Shown here one piece after another: positions 15,737 through 24,104 of a DNA stretch of 27,700 bases. The DNA lies in assembly GCA_036556265.1 (NCBI GenBank), contig DATBJU010000025.1:1-27700 (forward strand), in the 5' to 3' direction. The notes under the pieces are model-generated. The model was not told the DNA's origin and searched no databases. It saw only the letters and a list, made by a program, of their open reading frames with translations. Within the stretch, counting starts at the first letter, position 1. Each line of letters starts with the position of its first letter. A program made the translations under genes and the position numbers. This DNA comes from JAUSIF01 sp036556265 (GTDB taxonomy: Bacteria; Pseudomonadota; Alphaproteobacteria; Rhizobiales; Xanthobacteraceae).

Positions 15737-16696
15737 TCACTTTCCGTTCCTACCGCTTCGCACGAGCCCGACGAATATGTCTTCGAGCGAGCTCTGCGTC
15801 GTTTGGATGTCGCGAAAGCGGATGCCGGTCCGGCTGAGGTCGCCGAGCAGCGCGGTGATCCCGGTGCGCTCGCCCTGCGTGTCGTAGTTGTAGACAAGCT
15901 CGTGCCCGTCAGCCGAAAGCGTGAGGCGATGCGCCGCGAGTTCGTCGGGCACCGCGTCGAGCTTTTTCTGCAATTGCAGCGTCAATTGCTTCTTTCCGAG
16001 CTTTCGCATGAGTTCGGCTTTTTCCTCGACCAGAACGATTTCGCCTTGATTGATGACGCCGATCCGGTCGGCCATCTGCTCTGCTTCTTCGATGTAATGC
16101 GTAGTGAGGATGATGGTCACGCCGGACGCCCGCAGCTCGCGCACCACCTGCCACATGTCCTTGCGCAGTTCGACGTCGACCCCCGCCGTCGGCTCGTCGA
16201 GAAACAGGATCCGCGGCTCATGCGAGAGCGCCTTGGCGATCAGGACGCGCCGCTTCATGCCGCCGGAGAGCGTCATGATCTGGCTGTCCTTCCGGTCCCA
16301 CAGCGAAAGGTCCTTCAGCACCTTGGCGATGTGTTCCGGGTTTGCCCGCTTGCCGAACAGGCCGCGGCTGAAACTCGTCGTCGCCCAGACCGTCTCAAAT
16401 GCGTCCGTCGTGAGTTCCTGCGGCACGAGCCCGATCAGCGAACGCGCGGCGCGGTAGTCCTTGACGATGTCGTGGCCGTCGACGGAAACAGAGCCTTTGG
16501 TTGGGTTCACAATGCCGCAGATGATGCTGATGAGCGTAGTCTTGCCGGCGCCATTCGGTCCGAGCAGCGCGAGAATCTCGCCGCGCCGTATCTCGAGGTT
16601 CACGTTCTTGAGCGCGTGAAAGCCGGACGCGTAGGTCTTCGACAGATCGGAGACGGAGATTACCGGCTGTGTGGATACGGATGGTCGTTGCAGCAT
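15737..16696 (-). CDS. ABC transporter ATP-binding protein, YadG-like
   Basis: This 319-residue ATPase has Walker A GPNGAGKTT (about 45-53), a Q loop in VPQELTTD, the signature LSGGMKRR, Walker B ILFLDEPTAGVD, and the switch histidine in LTTHYIEEAE. The C-terminal extension of about 90 residues is typical of ABC-2 exporter ATPases. It energises the permease encoded seven bases downstream. The ATG at 16696 fits the family's start a few residues before ISVSDLSKTY. Promoters for this operon and for the divergent DUF2948 gene must lie in the 163-base gap 16697-16859. The substrate is unknown; YadGH-like, antibiotic or polysaccharide exporters are all possible. Confidence 0.9.
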   Translation of the reverse strand: MLQRPSVSTQPVISVSDLSKTYASGFHALKNVNLEIRRGEILALLGPNGAGKTTLISIICGIVNPTKGSVSVDGHDIVKDYRAARSLIGLVPQELTTDAFETVWATTSFSRGLFGKRANPEHIAKVLKDLSLWDRKDSQIMTLSGGMKRRVLIAKALSHEPRILFLDEPTAGVDVELRKDMWQVVRELRASGVTIILTTHYIEEAEQMADRIGVINQGEIVLVEEKAELMRKLGKKQLTLQLQKKLDAVPDELAAHRLTLSADGHELVYNYDTQGERTGITALLGDLSRTGIRFRDIQTTQSSLEDIFVGLVRSGRNGK

Positions 16697-16859
16697 GCGG
16701 ACCGTCGCAACAATTCGCGATTGAGGCGCATATGTAGGCGAGGGCGTGGGTACCCGCTAGGCGCGGTAACGAATGTTGATGGAGGTCGCATTCGGCACAA
16801 TCATGCAGCTTGCGCTTTGCCCCGCAACACCGCTATCTCGCGCGGGAAAGGCACCTTTT

Positions 16860-17306
16860 ATGCCCCCCGATCTCAAGGATCCGCTGCGCCTGATTGCGCT
16901 CGACGCGGAGGATCTCGCCGTGGTCTCAGCGCATTTGCAGGACTCGGTCGCCCGTGTCTCGGACATGGCCTTTCTGCCGCGCGAGAAGCGCTTCGCCATG
17001 GTGCTCGACCGCTTCGACTGGACGTCCCTGGGAACGGGTGCCGCAGAGCGCCGTCGCGCCGGTGTGCACTTCGAGCGGGTCTTGAAGGCCCAGACGCGAG
17101 GTTTCGATCTCAACGATCGCGACGCCGCCCTCAATCTGCTCGCGGTCGAGTTTGTCGAGAATGACCCGCCTGCCGGTGTCATAACGTTGCTCTTTGATCG
17201 CGACGCGGCCATCCAGCTCGAAGTCGAGTGCCTGGAGGCTGCCATGAGCGACCTCGGTCCGGCGTGGCCCGACGACGGCCGCCCGCGTCACACCGAAGCC
17301 AAGTAG
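16860..17306 (+). CDS. DUF2948 family protein
   Basis: This 148-residue protein begins PPDLKDPLRLIALDAEDLAVVSAHLQD, the typical start of DUF2948, a family confined largely to alphaproteobacteria and found directly before hisD. The function is unknown. An in-frame ATG at 16773 would add 29 residues, but these do not look like the family; GGAAAGG before 16860 supports the shorter form. No membrane segment or signal peptide is seen. The stop is ten bases before hisD, and this gene starts the conserved run through yacG. Confidence 0.85.
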   Translation: MPPDLKDPLRLIALDAEDLAVVSAHLQDSVARVSDMAFLPREKRFAMVLDRFDWTSLGTGAAERRRAGVHFERVLKAQTRGFDLNDRDAALNLLAVEFVENDPPAGVITLLFDRDAAIQLEVECLEAAMSDLGPAWPDDGRPRHTEAK

Positions 17307-17316
17307 GAAGGCCGCG

Positions 17317-18612
17317 ATGCCGCTCCGGCTTTCCACTCGCGACGCCGATTTTAGCCAGCGCTTCGCCGCGTTTCTCGGCACAAAACGCGAATCCGCCGAG
17401 GACGTGGAGGCGGCCGCGCGCTCTATTATCGCCGATGTGGTGAAGCGTGGCGACCGCGCCCTGATCGAGCTGACCAAGAAGTTCGACGGAGTCGATCTCC
17501 GGGAAACCGGGCTGCGCGTTCCGGAATCTGAACTCGATCTTGCGCTCGCGGCCATCGATCCGCGCGCGCGGTCGGCGCTCGAATTCGCGCGCGACCGCAT
17601 CGAAGCGCACCACCGGCGGCAGCTGCCGAAGGACGAGATGTACGTAGACCCGATCGGTGTCGAGCTCGGCCACCGTTGGAGCGCGATCGAAGCGGTTGGT
17701 CTCTACGTGCCTGGCGGAACAGCCGCATACCCGTCGTCGCTTCTGATGAATGCCGTGCCGGCAAGGGTAGCAGGCGTCGGTCGGCTCGCCATTACGGTTC
17801 CGACACTGGGCGGGAAGGTCAACCCGCTCGTGCTTGCGGCGGCGAAGCTCGCCGACGTGACCGAGATCTACCGCGTCGGCGGCGCCCAGGCGATCGCCGC
17901 GCTCGCTTACGGCACCGAGACAATCGCCCCGGTCGCCAAGATCGTCGGGCCGGGCAACGCCTATGTGACGGCGGCGAAGCGCCTGGTGTTCGGCCGAGTC
18001 GGCATCGACATGGTCGCCGGACCGTCCGAAGTGCTCGTGCTCGCCGACGGTGGCGCCGACCCGGATTTCATTGCTGCGGACCTGCTCGCACAGGCCGAGC
18101 ACGACGAGGCGGCGCAACCGATTCTGATCACGAACGACGCGAAACTTGCCGACGCGGTGGAGCGCTCCGTTGCACGACAGGTGCAAAGCCTGCCCCGTGC
18201 GGAGATCGCCGGGGCGAGCTGGCGTGCGTTTGGCGCGATCATTCTCGTTGCGAAGCTGGAGGATGCGATACCCCTCATTGACCGCATAGCGCCCGAACAC
18301 CTCGAGGTGATCGGCGCGGATGCTGAAAAGCTTTCCGGCAAGGTCTGCAACGCTGGCGCGATCTTCATCGGTCCGTTCACGCCGGAGGCGATCGGCGATT
18401 ATGTCGGGGGTTCCAACCACGTGCTGCCGACCGCGCGTGCCGCACGCTACGCGTCCGGACTCGGAGTGCTCGACTTTATGAAGCGCACATCGATCCTGAA
18501 GTGCGGGCCCGAGCAGATGAAGAAGCTCGGTCCGTCCGCGGTCGCGCTCGGCGAGGCCGAGGGGCTCGAGGCGCACGCCCGGTCGGTGCGCATGCGCCTC
18601 GATCGCGGCTGA
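17317..18612 (+). CDS. hisD: Histidinol dehydrogenase
   Basis: This 431-residue enzyme performs the last two steps of histidine synthesis, oxidising L-histidinol to L-histidine with two NAD+ in a zinc-dependent manner. Length matches the family. Visible motifs are GLYVPGGTAAYPSSLLMNAVPARVAG (shown in part; near 128-153), the NAD-region GPGNAYVTAAKRLVFG, GPSEVLVLAD, the zinc-site region QAEHDEAAQ, the catalytic APEHLEV and the GGSNHVLPT stretch. A GGAAGG ribosome site overlaps the end of the DUF2948 gene region. It stands alone, with no other histidine genes nearby, which is usual in alphaproteobacteria, and leaves only three bases before the UPF0262 gene. Confidence 0.97.
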   Translation: MPLRLSTRDADFSQRFAAFLGTKRESAEDVEAAARSIIADVVKRGDRALIELTKKFDGVDLRETGLRVPESELDLALAAIDPRARSALEFARDRIEAHHRRQLPKDEMYVDPIGVELGHRWSAIEAVGLYVPGGTAAYPSSLLMNAVPARVAGVGRLAITVPTLGGKVNPLVLAAAKLADVTEIYRVGGAQAIAALAYGTETIAPVAKIVGPGNAYVTAAKRLVFGRVGIDMVAGPSEVLVLADGGADPDFIAADLLAQAEHDEAAQPILITNDAKLADAVERSVARQVQSLPRAEIAGASWRAFGAIILVAKLEDAIPLIDRIAPEHLEVIGADAEKLSGKVCNAGAIFIGPFTPEAIGDYVGGSNHVLPTARAARYASGLGVLDFMKRTSILKCGPEQMKKLGPSAVALGEAEGLEAHARSVRMRLDRG

Positions 18613-18615
18613 GCG

Positions 18616-19101
18616 ATGCCCGACCGTCCAGCAGATCCGAAACGCCTTGTCTCAGTGGTTCTCGACGAAGCCTCGATCGGCCGCGCCAATCCCGACGTCG
18701 AGCACGAGCGCGCCATCGCGATCTACGACCTGATCGAAGAAAACAGTTTCGAGCCGCTCGGCGACGGCGGGGGGCCGTATGCCCTCAAGATTGCACTTGT
18801 CGAGAGCCGCCTCGTGTTCGAGGTGACACGAGAGGACGGTACCCCCGTCATCACCCACATGCTTTCGCTCACGCCGTTCCGTCGCGTGGTGAAGGACTAT
18901 TTCCTCGTGTGCGAGAGCTACTACGCCGCGATCAAGACCGAGTCGCCGACGCGTATCGAGGCGATCGATATGGGGCGCCGCGGCCTGCACAACGACGGAT
19001 CGAAACTGCTCGTCGAACGTCTCAAGGATAAGATCGCCGTCGATTTCGACACCGCGCGCCGCCTCTTTACACTGATTTGCGCGCTGCATTGGAAGGGCTG
19101 A
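18616..19101 (+). CDS. UPF0262 family protein
   Basis: This 161-residue protein matches UPF0262, an alphaproteobacterial family of about 160 residues consistently placed after hisD. The recognisable stretch is HERAIAIYDLIEENSFEP (about 32-49), with LSLTPFRRVVKDYFLVCESYY later on. The function is not known; the protein appears soluble and mixed alpha/beta. It starts three bases after the hisD stop and ends six bases before the phosphatase gene, so all three are one transcript. Confidence 0.9.
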   Translation: MPDRPADPKRLVSVVLDEASIGRANPDVEHERAIAIYDLIEENSFEPLGDGGGPYALKIALVESRLVFEVTREDGTPVITHMLSLTPFRRVVKDYFLVCESYYAAIKTESPTRIEAIDMGRRGLHNDGSKLLVERLKDKIAVDFDTARRLFTLICALHWKG

Positions 19102-19107
19102 GGCGGC

Positions 19108-19572
19108 ATGGACGCGGCGGGTGAGGAGCGGCCGCGCGCCGTGTTGTTCCTCTGCGGACACAACGTGGTTCGCTCGCCCATGGCCGCCGCACTCGCCGAG
19201 CAACTGTTTGCGTCATCCCTGAAGGTCGCGTCCGCCGGCGTCCGCACCGACAATCCGGATCCGTTCGTTACGACCGTGATGGAGGAAGTCGGCATCGATC
19301 TCTCGCGCCACCGGCCGATCGCGCTGGAGCAACTGGCCGACCTGGAGGGTCTCGATTTTGATCTGGTGATCAGTCTTTCGCCGGAGGCGCATCACGCGGC
19401 GCTCGGTCTCACGGGCGATCATCCACTCAAGGTCGAGTATTGGCCGACCGAAGACCCGACGGTCGTGGAGGGCAATCGCGAGCAGCGGCTCGAGGCCTAT
19501 CGCGCCGTGCGCGATCAGTTGATGAAGCGCGTCCGGGAGCGGTTCGGCGCGGCGCCGATGGCGCCGGGATAA
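19108..19572 (+). CDS. Low-molecular-weight protein tyrosine phosphatase-like protein
   Basis: This 154-residue protein has the CX5R active-site loop C16-GHNVV-R22-S near the N-terminus and the general acid D116 in the TEDPT segment, so it should be catalytically competent. The fold class includes protein tyrosine phosphatases and arsenate reductases (ArsC). No second and third redox cysteines typical of thioredoxin-coupled ArsC are seen, which argues for the phosphatase. The gene lies between the UPF0262 gene and infA in a conserved alphaproteobacterial order. Substrates are unknown. Confidence 0.85.
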   Translation: MDAAGEERPRAVLFLCGHNVVRSPMAAALAEQLFASSLKVASAGVRTDNPDPFVTTVMEEVGIDLSRHRPIALEQLADLEGLDFDLVISLSPEAHHAALGLTGDHPLKVEYWPTEDPTVVEGNREQRLEAYRAVRDQLMKRVRERFGAAPMAPG

Positions 19573-19675
19573 AGCCGTTTTCTGTCGGTTCACATCGAGC
19601 GGGCTTTCGGTTAATTTTCCCGACCCATCGCGTCACGCCGGGGTTCGGCGCGTCGTCACATCCGAAAAGGTTCGA

Positions 19676-19894
19676 ATGCCGAAGGAAGAACTCCTTGAGT
19701 TCCCGGGTACAGTGACGGAGCTGCTCCCGAACGCGACCTTTCGCGTCAAGCTCGAAAACGATCACGAGATCATTGCTCACACGGCCGGCCGCATGCGCAA
19801 GAACCGAATCCGCGTGCTTGCGGGCGACAAGGTGCTGGTCGAGATGACGCCCTACGACCTGACCAAGGGTCGCATCACCTATCGATTCAAATGA
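19676..19894 (+). CDS. infA: Translation initiation factor IF-1
   Basis: This 72-residue protein is the standard length for IF-1 and has its OB-fold signature throughout: EFPGTVTELLPNATFRVKLEN, then HTAGRMRKNRIRVLAGDKV and the end LTKGRITYRFK. It binds the ribosomal A site of the 30S subunit during initiation. An AAGG ribosome site precedes the ATG, and the 103-base gap after the phosphatase gene is AT-richer and may hold its own promoter. Confidence 0.97.
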   Translation: MPKEELLEFPGTVTELLPNATFRVKLENDHEIIAHTAGRMRKNRIRVLAGDKVLVEMTPYDLTKGRITYRFK

Positions 19895-19940
19895 ACGGAT
19901 CCCGGCCGTATGCAGGCGCGGGACGCAAAGGGATGAGCCG

Positions 19941-20564
19941 ATGATCGGCCGGCCAAAGCTTGTGCTTGCCTCGGGCTCGCCGCGACGGCTTGGCCTCTTG
20001 AATCAGGCGGGGCTTGAGCCGGATTCGCTCGAGCCGGTCGAGATCGACGAGACGCCCGAGCGCGGAGAGTTGCCACGAACGCTCGCCGTGCGCCTTGCGC
20101 GCGAGAAGGCGGAAGCGTCACTCGCGCGCGTCCGCGGACGCGAGGCGATCAAGGACGCCTACATTCTTTCTGCCGACACGGTGGTTGCAGTCGGCCGCCG
20201 CATTCTGCCAAAGCCCGACGTGCTGGAAGAGGCCGCCGCATGCCTGCGGTTGCTCTCGGGCCGCACGCACCGCGTCTACACCGGCGTCTGCCTCGTGACG
20301 CCGCGCGACGCGCTTCGCACGCGACTTGTCGAGACTCGCGTTCGCTTCAAGCGGCTGTCGAATGAAGATCTGGAATCCTACCTCGCCTCTGGCGAGTGGC
20401 GCGGCAAGGCTGGCGGATACGCGGTCCAGGGCCTCGCCGGCAGTTTCGTGACGAAGATCGTTGGTTCCTACACCAACGTCGTCGGTTTGCCGCTCTACGA
20501 AACCACGTCGCTGCTCGCCGGCGAGGGCTTCCCGATCCACTTCGGCTGGCTCAATCCGACCTGA
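19941..20564 (+). CDS. maf: Maf-family nucleoside triphosphate pyrophosphatase
   Basis: This 207-residue protein belongs to the Maf/Ham1 family, which hydrolyses non-canonical or m7-type nucleoside triphosphates to monophosphates. Diagnostic motifs are LASGSPRRLGLLNQAG at residues about 10-25, the catalytic SADTVVAVGRRILPKP, the GRTHRVYTGV stretch, and GEWRGKAGGYAVQGLAGSFV toward the C-terminus. Length is usual. It follows infA by 46 bases. In many alphaproteobacteria yacG follows soon after; here two other genes intervene. Confidence 0.93.
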   Translation: MIGRPKLVLASGSPRRLGLLNQAGLEPDSLEPVEIDETPERGELPRTLAVRLAREKAEASLARVRGREAIKDAYILSADTVVAVGRRILPKPDVLEEAAACLRLLSGRTHRVYTGVCLVTPRDALRTRLVETRVRFKRLSNEDLESYLASGEWRGKAGGYAVQGLAGSFVTKIVGSYTNVVGLPLYETTSLLAGEGFPIHFGWLNPT

Positions 20565-20577
20565 GTACGGAGGTGCG

Positions 20578-22092
20578 ATGAATCTTGCGCTTTGGCTCGA
20601 ACGCGCAGGTCGCGCCGCTCCCGGGGCGCCCGCAGTCGCGCTCGGCGCCAAGGTTGTTCAGGATTACGCCGCACTCGCCTTGCGCGCGGCCCGGATCGCG
20701 GGCGCATTGCGCGGGATGGGGATGTCGCCGGGCGATCGCACCGCGCTCATTGCCAAGAACCACGAAGATTATGTCGCGATCCTGTTCGGCATCTGGCACG
20801 CCGGCCTCGTCGCCGTGCCCGCGAACGCCAAGCTCCATGGCGCTGAGCTCGCATACATCCTTGAGCACTCGGGCGCACGCGCGTGCATTGCATCGGCTGA
20901 CCTGGATGCGGACATTGCGAAACACGCGCCCAAGAGTCTCGAGCGCCTGATCGCACTTGGCGGCGATGAGTATTCGTGCATCGCGCGCACGGACGCGATC
21001 GCGGTCGAGCCACGTCGACCCGATGACCTCGCGTGGCTGTTCTACACCTCGGGCACCACCGGCAAACCCAAGGGGGCAATGCTGACCCACGGCAATCTCG
21101 CCTGGGCGAGTCACGCGTACCTCAGCGACGTGGATCCCGCGGCACCCGGCGATGCGATTCTCCATGCCGCACCGATGAGCCACGGCTCGGGGGTCTACAT
21201 CCTGCCCCACATCGCACGTCTCGGTGTCAATGTGGTGCCGGAGTCGGGCAGCTTCGAGCCCGAAGAAATTTTTCGCCTGTTCCGCGCGTTCCCGAATGTC
21301 TCGATGTTTGCCGCCCCAACGATGATCAAGCGTCTCGTGGACAGCACGGCCGGCTGCGATCCGGCGAACATTCGCACCCTGATCTGGGGCGGTGCGCCGA
21401 TGTATGTGGAGGACGTGAAAAAGGCGCTCGATCGTTTCGGCCCACGCCTCGCGCAGATCTATGGGCAGGGCGAGAGCCCGATGACGATCACGACGCTGTC
21501 GAAGCAGGAGATTGCCGATCGCGCGCACCCGCGCTGGGGCGAGCGCATCGGCTCGGCCGGGCGAGCCTATGCCTGCGTCGAAGTGCGCGTCGCGGATGCC
21601 GACGACAAGCCATTGCCGGCGGGTGAAATCGGCGAAATCCTATGCCGTGGTGAGGTCGTGACGCTTGGCTATTGGCGCAACCCCGACGCGACTGCTGCGG
21701 CCCTGAGGAACGGTTGGCTGCACACGGGCGACGTTGGCGTTTTCGATGAGGATGGCTTTCTCACTTTGAAGGACCGCTCCAAGGACCTGATCATTTCCGG
21801 GGGCTCCAATATCTATCCGCGCGAGGTCGAGGAAGTTCTGCTTGAGCACAAGCAGGTGCGCGAGGTTTCGGTGATCGGCCGTCCCGACCGCGAGTGGGGC
21901 GAGGTGGTCGTGGCCTACGTGGTCGGCGAGGCAAAAGCGGAAGAATTGGATGCGCTGTGCCTGTCACGCATCGCCCGCTTCAAACGTCCGAAGCATTATG
22001 TATTCGTCGACAGCTTGCCCAAGAACAACTACGGCAAGATCCTGAAGACCGAGCTCAGACAGCGCGATGCGCAGGAGAAGGGCCATGGCTGA
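20578..22092 (+). CDS. AMP-forming acyl-CoA synthetase/ligase
   Basis: This 504-residue protein activates a carboxylic acid as an acyl-adenylate and then as a CoA thioester. Motifs in order: the P-loop FYTSGTTGKPKGAMLTH near 155-171; GQGESPM in the position of the YGxTE motif; HTGDVGVFDEDGFL; the hinge region DRSKDLIISGGSNIYPREVEE; and the catalytic lysine K487 in NNYGKILK. The ATG at 20578 has GGAGG directly upstream and follows maf by 13 bases; the open frame to 20461 only overlaps maf. The substrate (fatty or aromatic acid) cannot be told. The stop overlaps the next gene's start by eight bases. Confidence 0.9.
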   Translation: MNLALWLERAGRAAPGAPAVALGAKVVQDYAALALRAARIAGALRGMGMSPGDRTALIAKNHEDYVAILFGIWHAGLVAVPANAKLHGAELAYILEHSGARACIASADLDADIAKHAPKSLERLIALGGDEYSCIARTDAIAVEPRRPDDLAWLFYTSGTTGKPKGAMLTHGNLAWASHAYLSDVDPAAPGDAILHAAPMSHGSGVYILPHIARLGVNVVPESGSFEPEEIFRLFRAFPNVSMFAAPTMIKRLVDSTAGCDPANIRTLIWGGAPMYVEDVKKALDRFGPRLAQIYGQGESPMTITTLSKQEIADRAHPRWGERIGSAGRAYACVEVRVADADDKPLPAGEIGEILCRGEVVTLGYWRNPDATAAALRNGWLHTGDVGVFDEDGFLTLKDRSKDLIISGGSNIYPREVEEVLLEHKQVREVSVIGRPDREWGEVVVAYVVGEAKAEELDALCLSRIARFKRPKHYVFVDSLPKNNYGKILKTELRQRDAQEKGHG

Positions 22093-22891
22093 CCGTTTGC
22101 GCAACAAGGTCGCGCTCGTTGTCGGCGCCGGATCCATCGGTCCCGGCTGGGGCAACGGAAAGGCAACCGCCGTGGCTTTTGCGCGCGAAGGCGCGCGCGT
22201 CGTTTGTGCCGACGTACGCTTGGAGGCAGCGCAGGAGACTGCGTCCATCATCAAGGACGAAGGCGGCGACGCCGTCGCCCTCGCGGCCGACGTCGCGCGC
22301 GCCGCGGATGTCGAAAAGATGGTCGCCGCGACGGTCGAGCGCTACGGCCGCATCGACGTGCTCGACAACAACGTCGGCATCGCCGAGGTCGGCGGCGTCG
22401 TCGAGATTTCCGAAGCCGACTGGGACCGGATCTTCGCGGTGAACCTCAAGGGCGTGATGCTTGCGATGAAATACGCGATTCCCTTCATGCTGAAAGGCGG
22501 CGGCGGATCGATTGTCAACATCTCCTCGATCGCCTCGATCCGCTACACCGGCGTTCCCTATTCTACTTATTACGCGACCAAAGCCGCGATCAATCACCTG
22601 ACGAAGACGACCGCGGTCGAATATGCGGCGCGCGGTGTTCGCGTGAATGCGATTCTGCCCGGCCTGATGAAGACGCCGATGGTGGAGCATTCCGCCGGCC
22701 TTGCGGCGGCCTATGGCAAGGGCGATATCGAAGCGATGTGGCGTGCGCGCGCCGCGCAGGTTCCGATGCAGCGCATGGGTGACGCCTGGGACGTGGCGAA
22801 CGCCGCCGTGTTTCTCGCGAGCGAGGAGGCGCGCTACATTACCGGCATCGAGCTCGTAGTCGACGGCGGAGTGACGTTGAAGTATGCCTGA
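22085..22891 (+). CDS. Short-chain dehydrogenase/reductase (SDR)
   Basis: This 268-residue NAD(P)-dependent oxidoreductase has a lengthened glycine-rich motif, GAGSIGPGWGNGK (about 15-27), in place of TGxxxGxG. I recall it as typical of one SDR subfamily. The acidic residue after the second strand (VVCADV) suggests NAD preference. The structural NNVG motif and the active site follow: serine at 147/148 in NISS, Y162 and K166 in YYATK. It ends with the usual TGIELVVDGGVTL. The ATG at 22085 lies inside the end of the ligase gene (eight-base overlap), and its own stop overlaps yacG by eight bases. Together with the ligase it probably serves acid degradation or modification; the substrate is unknown. 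Confidence 0.9.
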   Translation: MADRLRNKVALVVGAGSIGPGWGNGKATAVAFAREGARVVCADVRLEAAQETASIIKDEGGDAVALAADVARAADVEKMVAATVERYGRIDVLDNNVGIAEVGGVVEISEADWDRIFAVNLKGVMLAMKYAIPFMLKGGGGSIVNISSIASIRYTGVPYSTYYATKAAINHLTKTTAVEYAARGVRVNAILPGLMKTPMVEHSAGLAAAYGKGDIEAMWRARAAQVPMQRMGDAWDVANAAVFLASEEARYITGIELVVDGGVTLKYA

Positions 22892-23120
22892 GCGAAAGAT
22901 CCGGAACGCGCCTTCCATCACGGCGCCGCAGGGACGTTGCCCGATTTGCGGCAAGGCGGTCGTGCAGGACTTTCGCCCGTTCTGCTCGCGGCGCTGCGCC
23001 GACGTGGATCTGCACCGCTGGCTCGCCGGCGTGTACGCGGTCCCTGTCAAGGAAGAAGAGGACGAGGACGGCGCCTCGCCGGAGGGCGCGGCACGCGAGG
23101 GCGACACGCACGAGCGCTGA
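22884..23120 (+). CDS. yacG: DNA gyrase inhibitor / zinc-binding protein YacG
   Basis: This 78-residue protein has the YacG zinc site: C19-PI-C22 and C34-SRR-C38, followed by the conserved VDLHRWLAG and an acidic tail rich in Glu and Asp. YacG family members bind zinc and, in E. coli, inhibit DNA gyrase. Length and position (before tRNA-Phe, after the maf region) fit alphaproteobacteria. The start overlaps the SDR stop by eight bases, so translation is likely coupled. Confidence 0.92.
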   Translation: MPERKIRNAPSITAPQGRCPICGKAVVQDFRPFCSRRCADVDLHRWLAGVYAVPVKEEEDEDGASPEGAAREGDTHER

Positions 23121-23186
23121 ACTCCGGGCGGACGGCGAAGTCTGGACAGGCCGGAGTTGAATTTCTATAACGGCCGCGCCCATTTC

Positions 23187-23210
23187 GCCCCGCGGCTAAC
23201 CCCGCGGGGC
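23187..23210 (+). terminator. GC-rich hairpin before tRNA-Phe (possible terminator or processing site)
   Basis: Perfect nine-base arms (23187-23195 and 23202-23210) with a six-base loop lie between yacG and tRNA-Phe. No T-tract follows, so it is not a classical intrinsic terminator; it may attenuate read-through or guide tRNA 5' processing. Confidence 0.4.
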
Positions 23211-23215
23211 GCGGC

Positions 23216-23291
23216 GCCCAGGTAGCTCAGTTGGTAGAGCACGTGACTGAAAATCACGGTGTCGGTGGTTCGATTCCGCCCCTGGGCACCA
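23216..23291 (+). tRNA. tRNA-Phe (anticodon GAA)
   Basis: Full cloverleaf: acceptor stem GCCCAGG/CCTGGGC, D arm GCTC...GAGC, anticodon stem CGTGA/TCACG around loop CTGAAAA (anticodon GAA), T arm GGTGG TTCGATT CCGCC, with encoded CCA at 23289-23291. Confidence 0.96.
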
Positions 23292-23529
23292 GAAATTATC
23301 GTTATATATCAAGTACTTATAGCACAACCGGCGAACGGTATATTAAGAGTCGCATCGCATTCGCGACGACTATCAATTGCGACGATTGCCAGCGAAGTCT
23401 GACAGACGTTCGCGTTGGGCACAGTAGTGCCGCAAGATCGGCATCGCTCGCTCGATGCAGAGTCGACCTTTCAGCGATCGCCTCCGTGGCGCGGTTGTCC
23501 TCCATCAAGCCGGCCGAAATGAAGGGTGG
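23292..23529. other. AT-richer spacer after tRNA-Phe
   Basis: The first 60 bases after the tRNA are markedly AT-rich (for example TTATATATC) and the rest is featureless. No integrase, no convincing gene and no second copy of the tRNA 3' end was seen. The compositional break suggests the edge of accessory DNA. Confidence 0.4.
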
Positions 23530-23928
23530 CTAGTCCCGATCGCGGGCCGCCACCCTCACGCTTCTTCTCGCGGGGTCATCGTTCTCGGAGCTTCTCGGCG
23601 GGGTTGGATCGAAATCCTTCAAGATGTCGATTAGGGTTTCCCACTTCTGAGGCCCGACGCGTTCGATCAGGCGAGCCTCGTGCTCGGCCGCCAGCGCCTT
23701 TATTCGCTTCATTCGCTGTTCACCCGCGCGCGTAAGCAGAAGTGCGTGCGAACGCCGGTCGGATGCCGATGGAAGGCGTCGGATGAAGCGACGCTTCTCG
23801 AGACTATCGAGTAGCCACACCAACCGTCCCCGTTCGATACCCAACAGGTCGGCGAGTTCGGATTGCGAGAGACCAGGGTTCGCCTCGATGACGACGAGCA
23901 CCGAAAACTGCGCCGGCCGTATATTCAC
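23530..23928 (-). pseudogene. MarR-family transcriptional regulator, N-terminus apparently lost by frameshift
   Basis: The open frame encodes a 132-residue protein from a GTG at 23928 with a clear MarR winged helix-turn-helix: RPAQFSVLVVIEANPGLSQ, then ELADLLGIERGRLVWLL and the wing SASDRRSHALLLT. A normal MarR has about 35 more N-terminal residues forming the dimer helix. Upstream the same frame still reads VRRLQVWIFQDF, typical of that helix, but has no ordinary start before a stop at 24004-24006. The preceding family-like residues FDIGILNKRLGYF are in another frame (about 24022-23984). A one-base change near 23983-23987 therefore seems to break the gene, unless it is a sequencing error. 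The gene is divergent from the polyferredoxin. Confidence 0.65.
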
Positions 23929-24104
23929 CGGCCGAAGCGTTCGGATGAAATCCTGAAAAATCCAGACCTGCAGGCGCCGAACGAAAGTAACCCAGACGCT
24001 TATTCAGAATTCCAATGTCGAACGCGCTCTGGCCGTTACCGGCGGCTAGCCAACAGTGGCATTAGTGCGCCAATGGAAGCTCCGGCCACGGGTATGATTT
24101 CAAG

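Noticed and set aside
15803..17164. Plus-strand open frame (453 codons) across the ABC ATPase and DUF2948 start
   Set aside because: Opposite an ATPase with all its motifs and overlapping DUF2948 in another frame; no recognisable domain.
17179..18576. Minus-strand open frame (465 codons) opposite hisD
   Set aside because: Antisense shadow of an unmistakable hisD; no motifs of its own.
22055..23107. Minus-strand open frame (350 codons) opposite SDR and yacG
   Set aside because: Spans two well-supported coupled genes and has no family features.
23292..23533. Integrase remnant or att repeat beside tRNA-Phe
   Set aside because: No integrase-like peptide in any frame and no second copy of the tRNA 3' end found by eye within the window.
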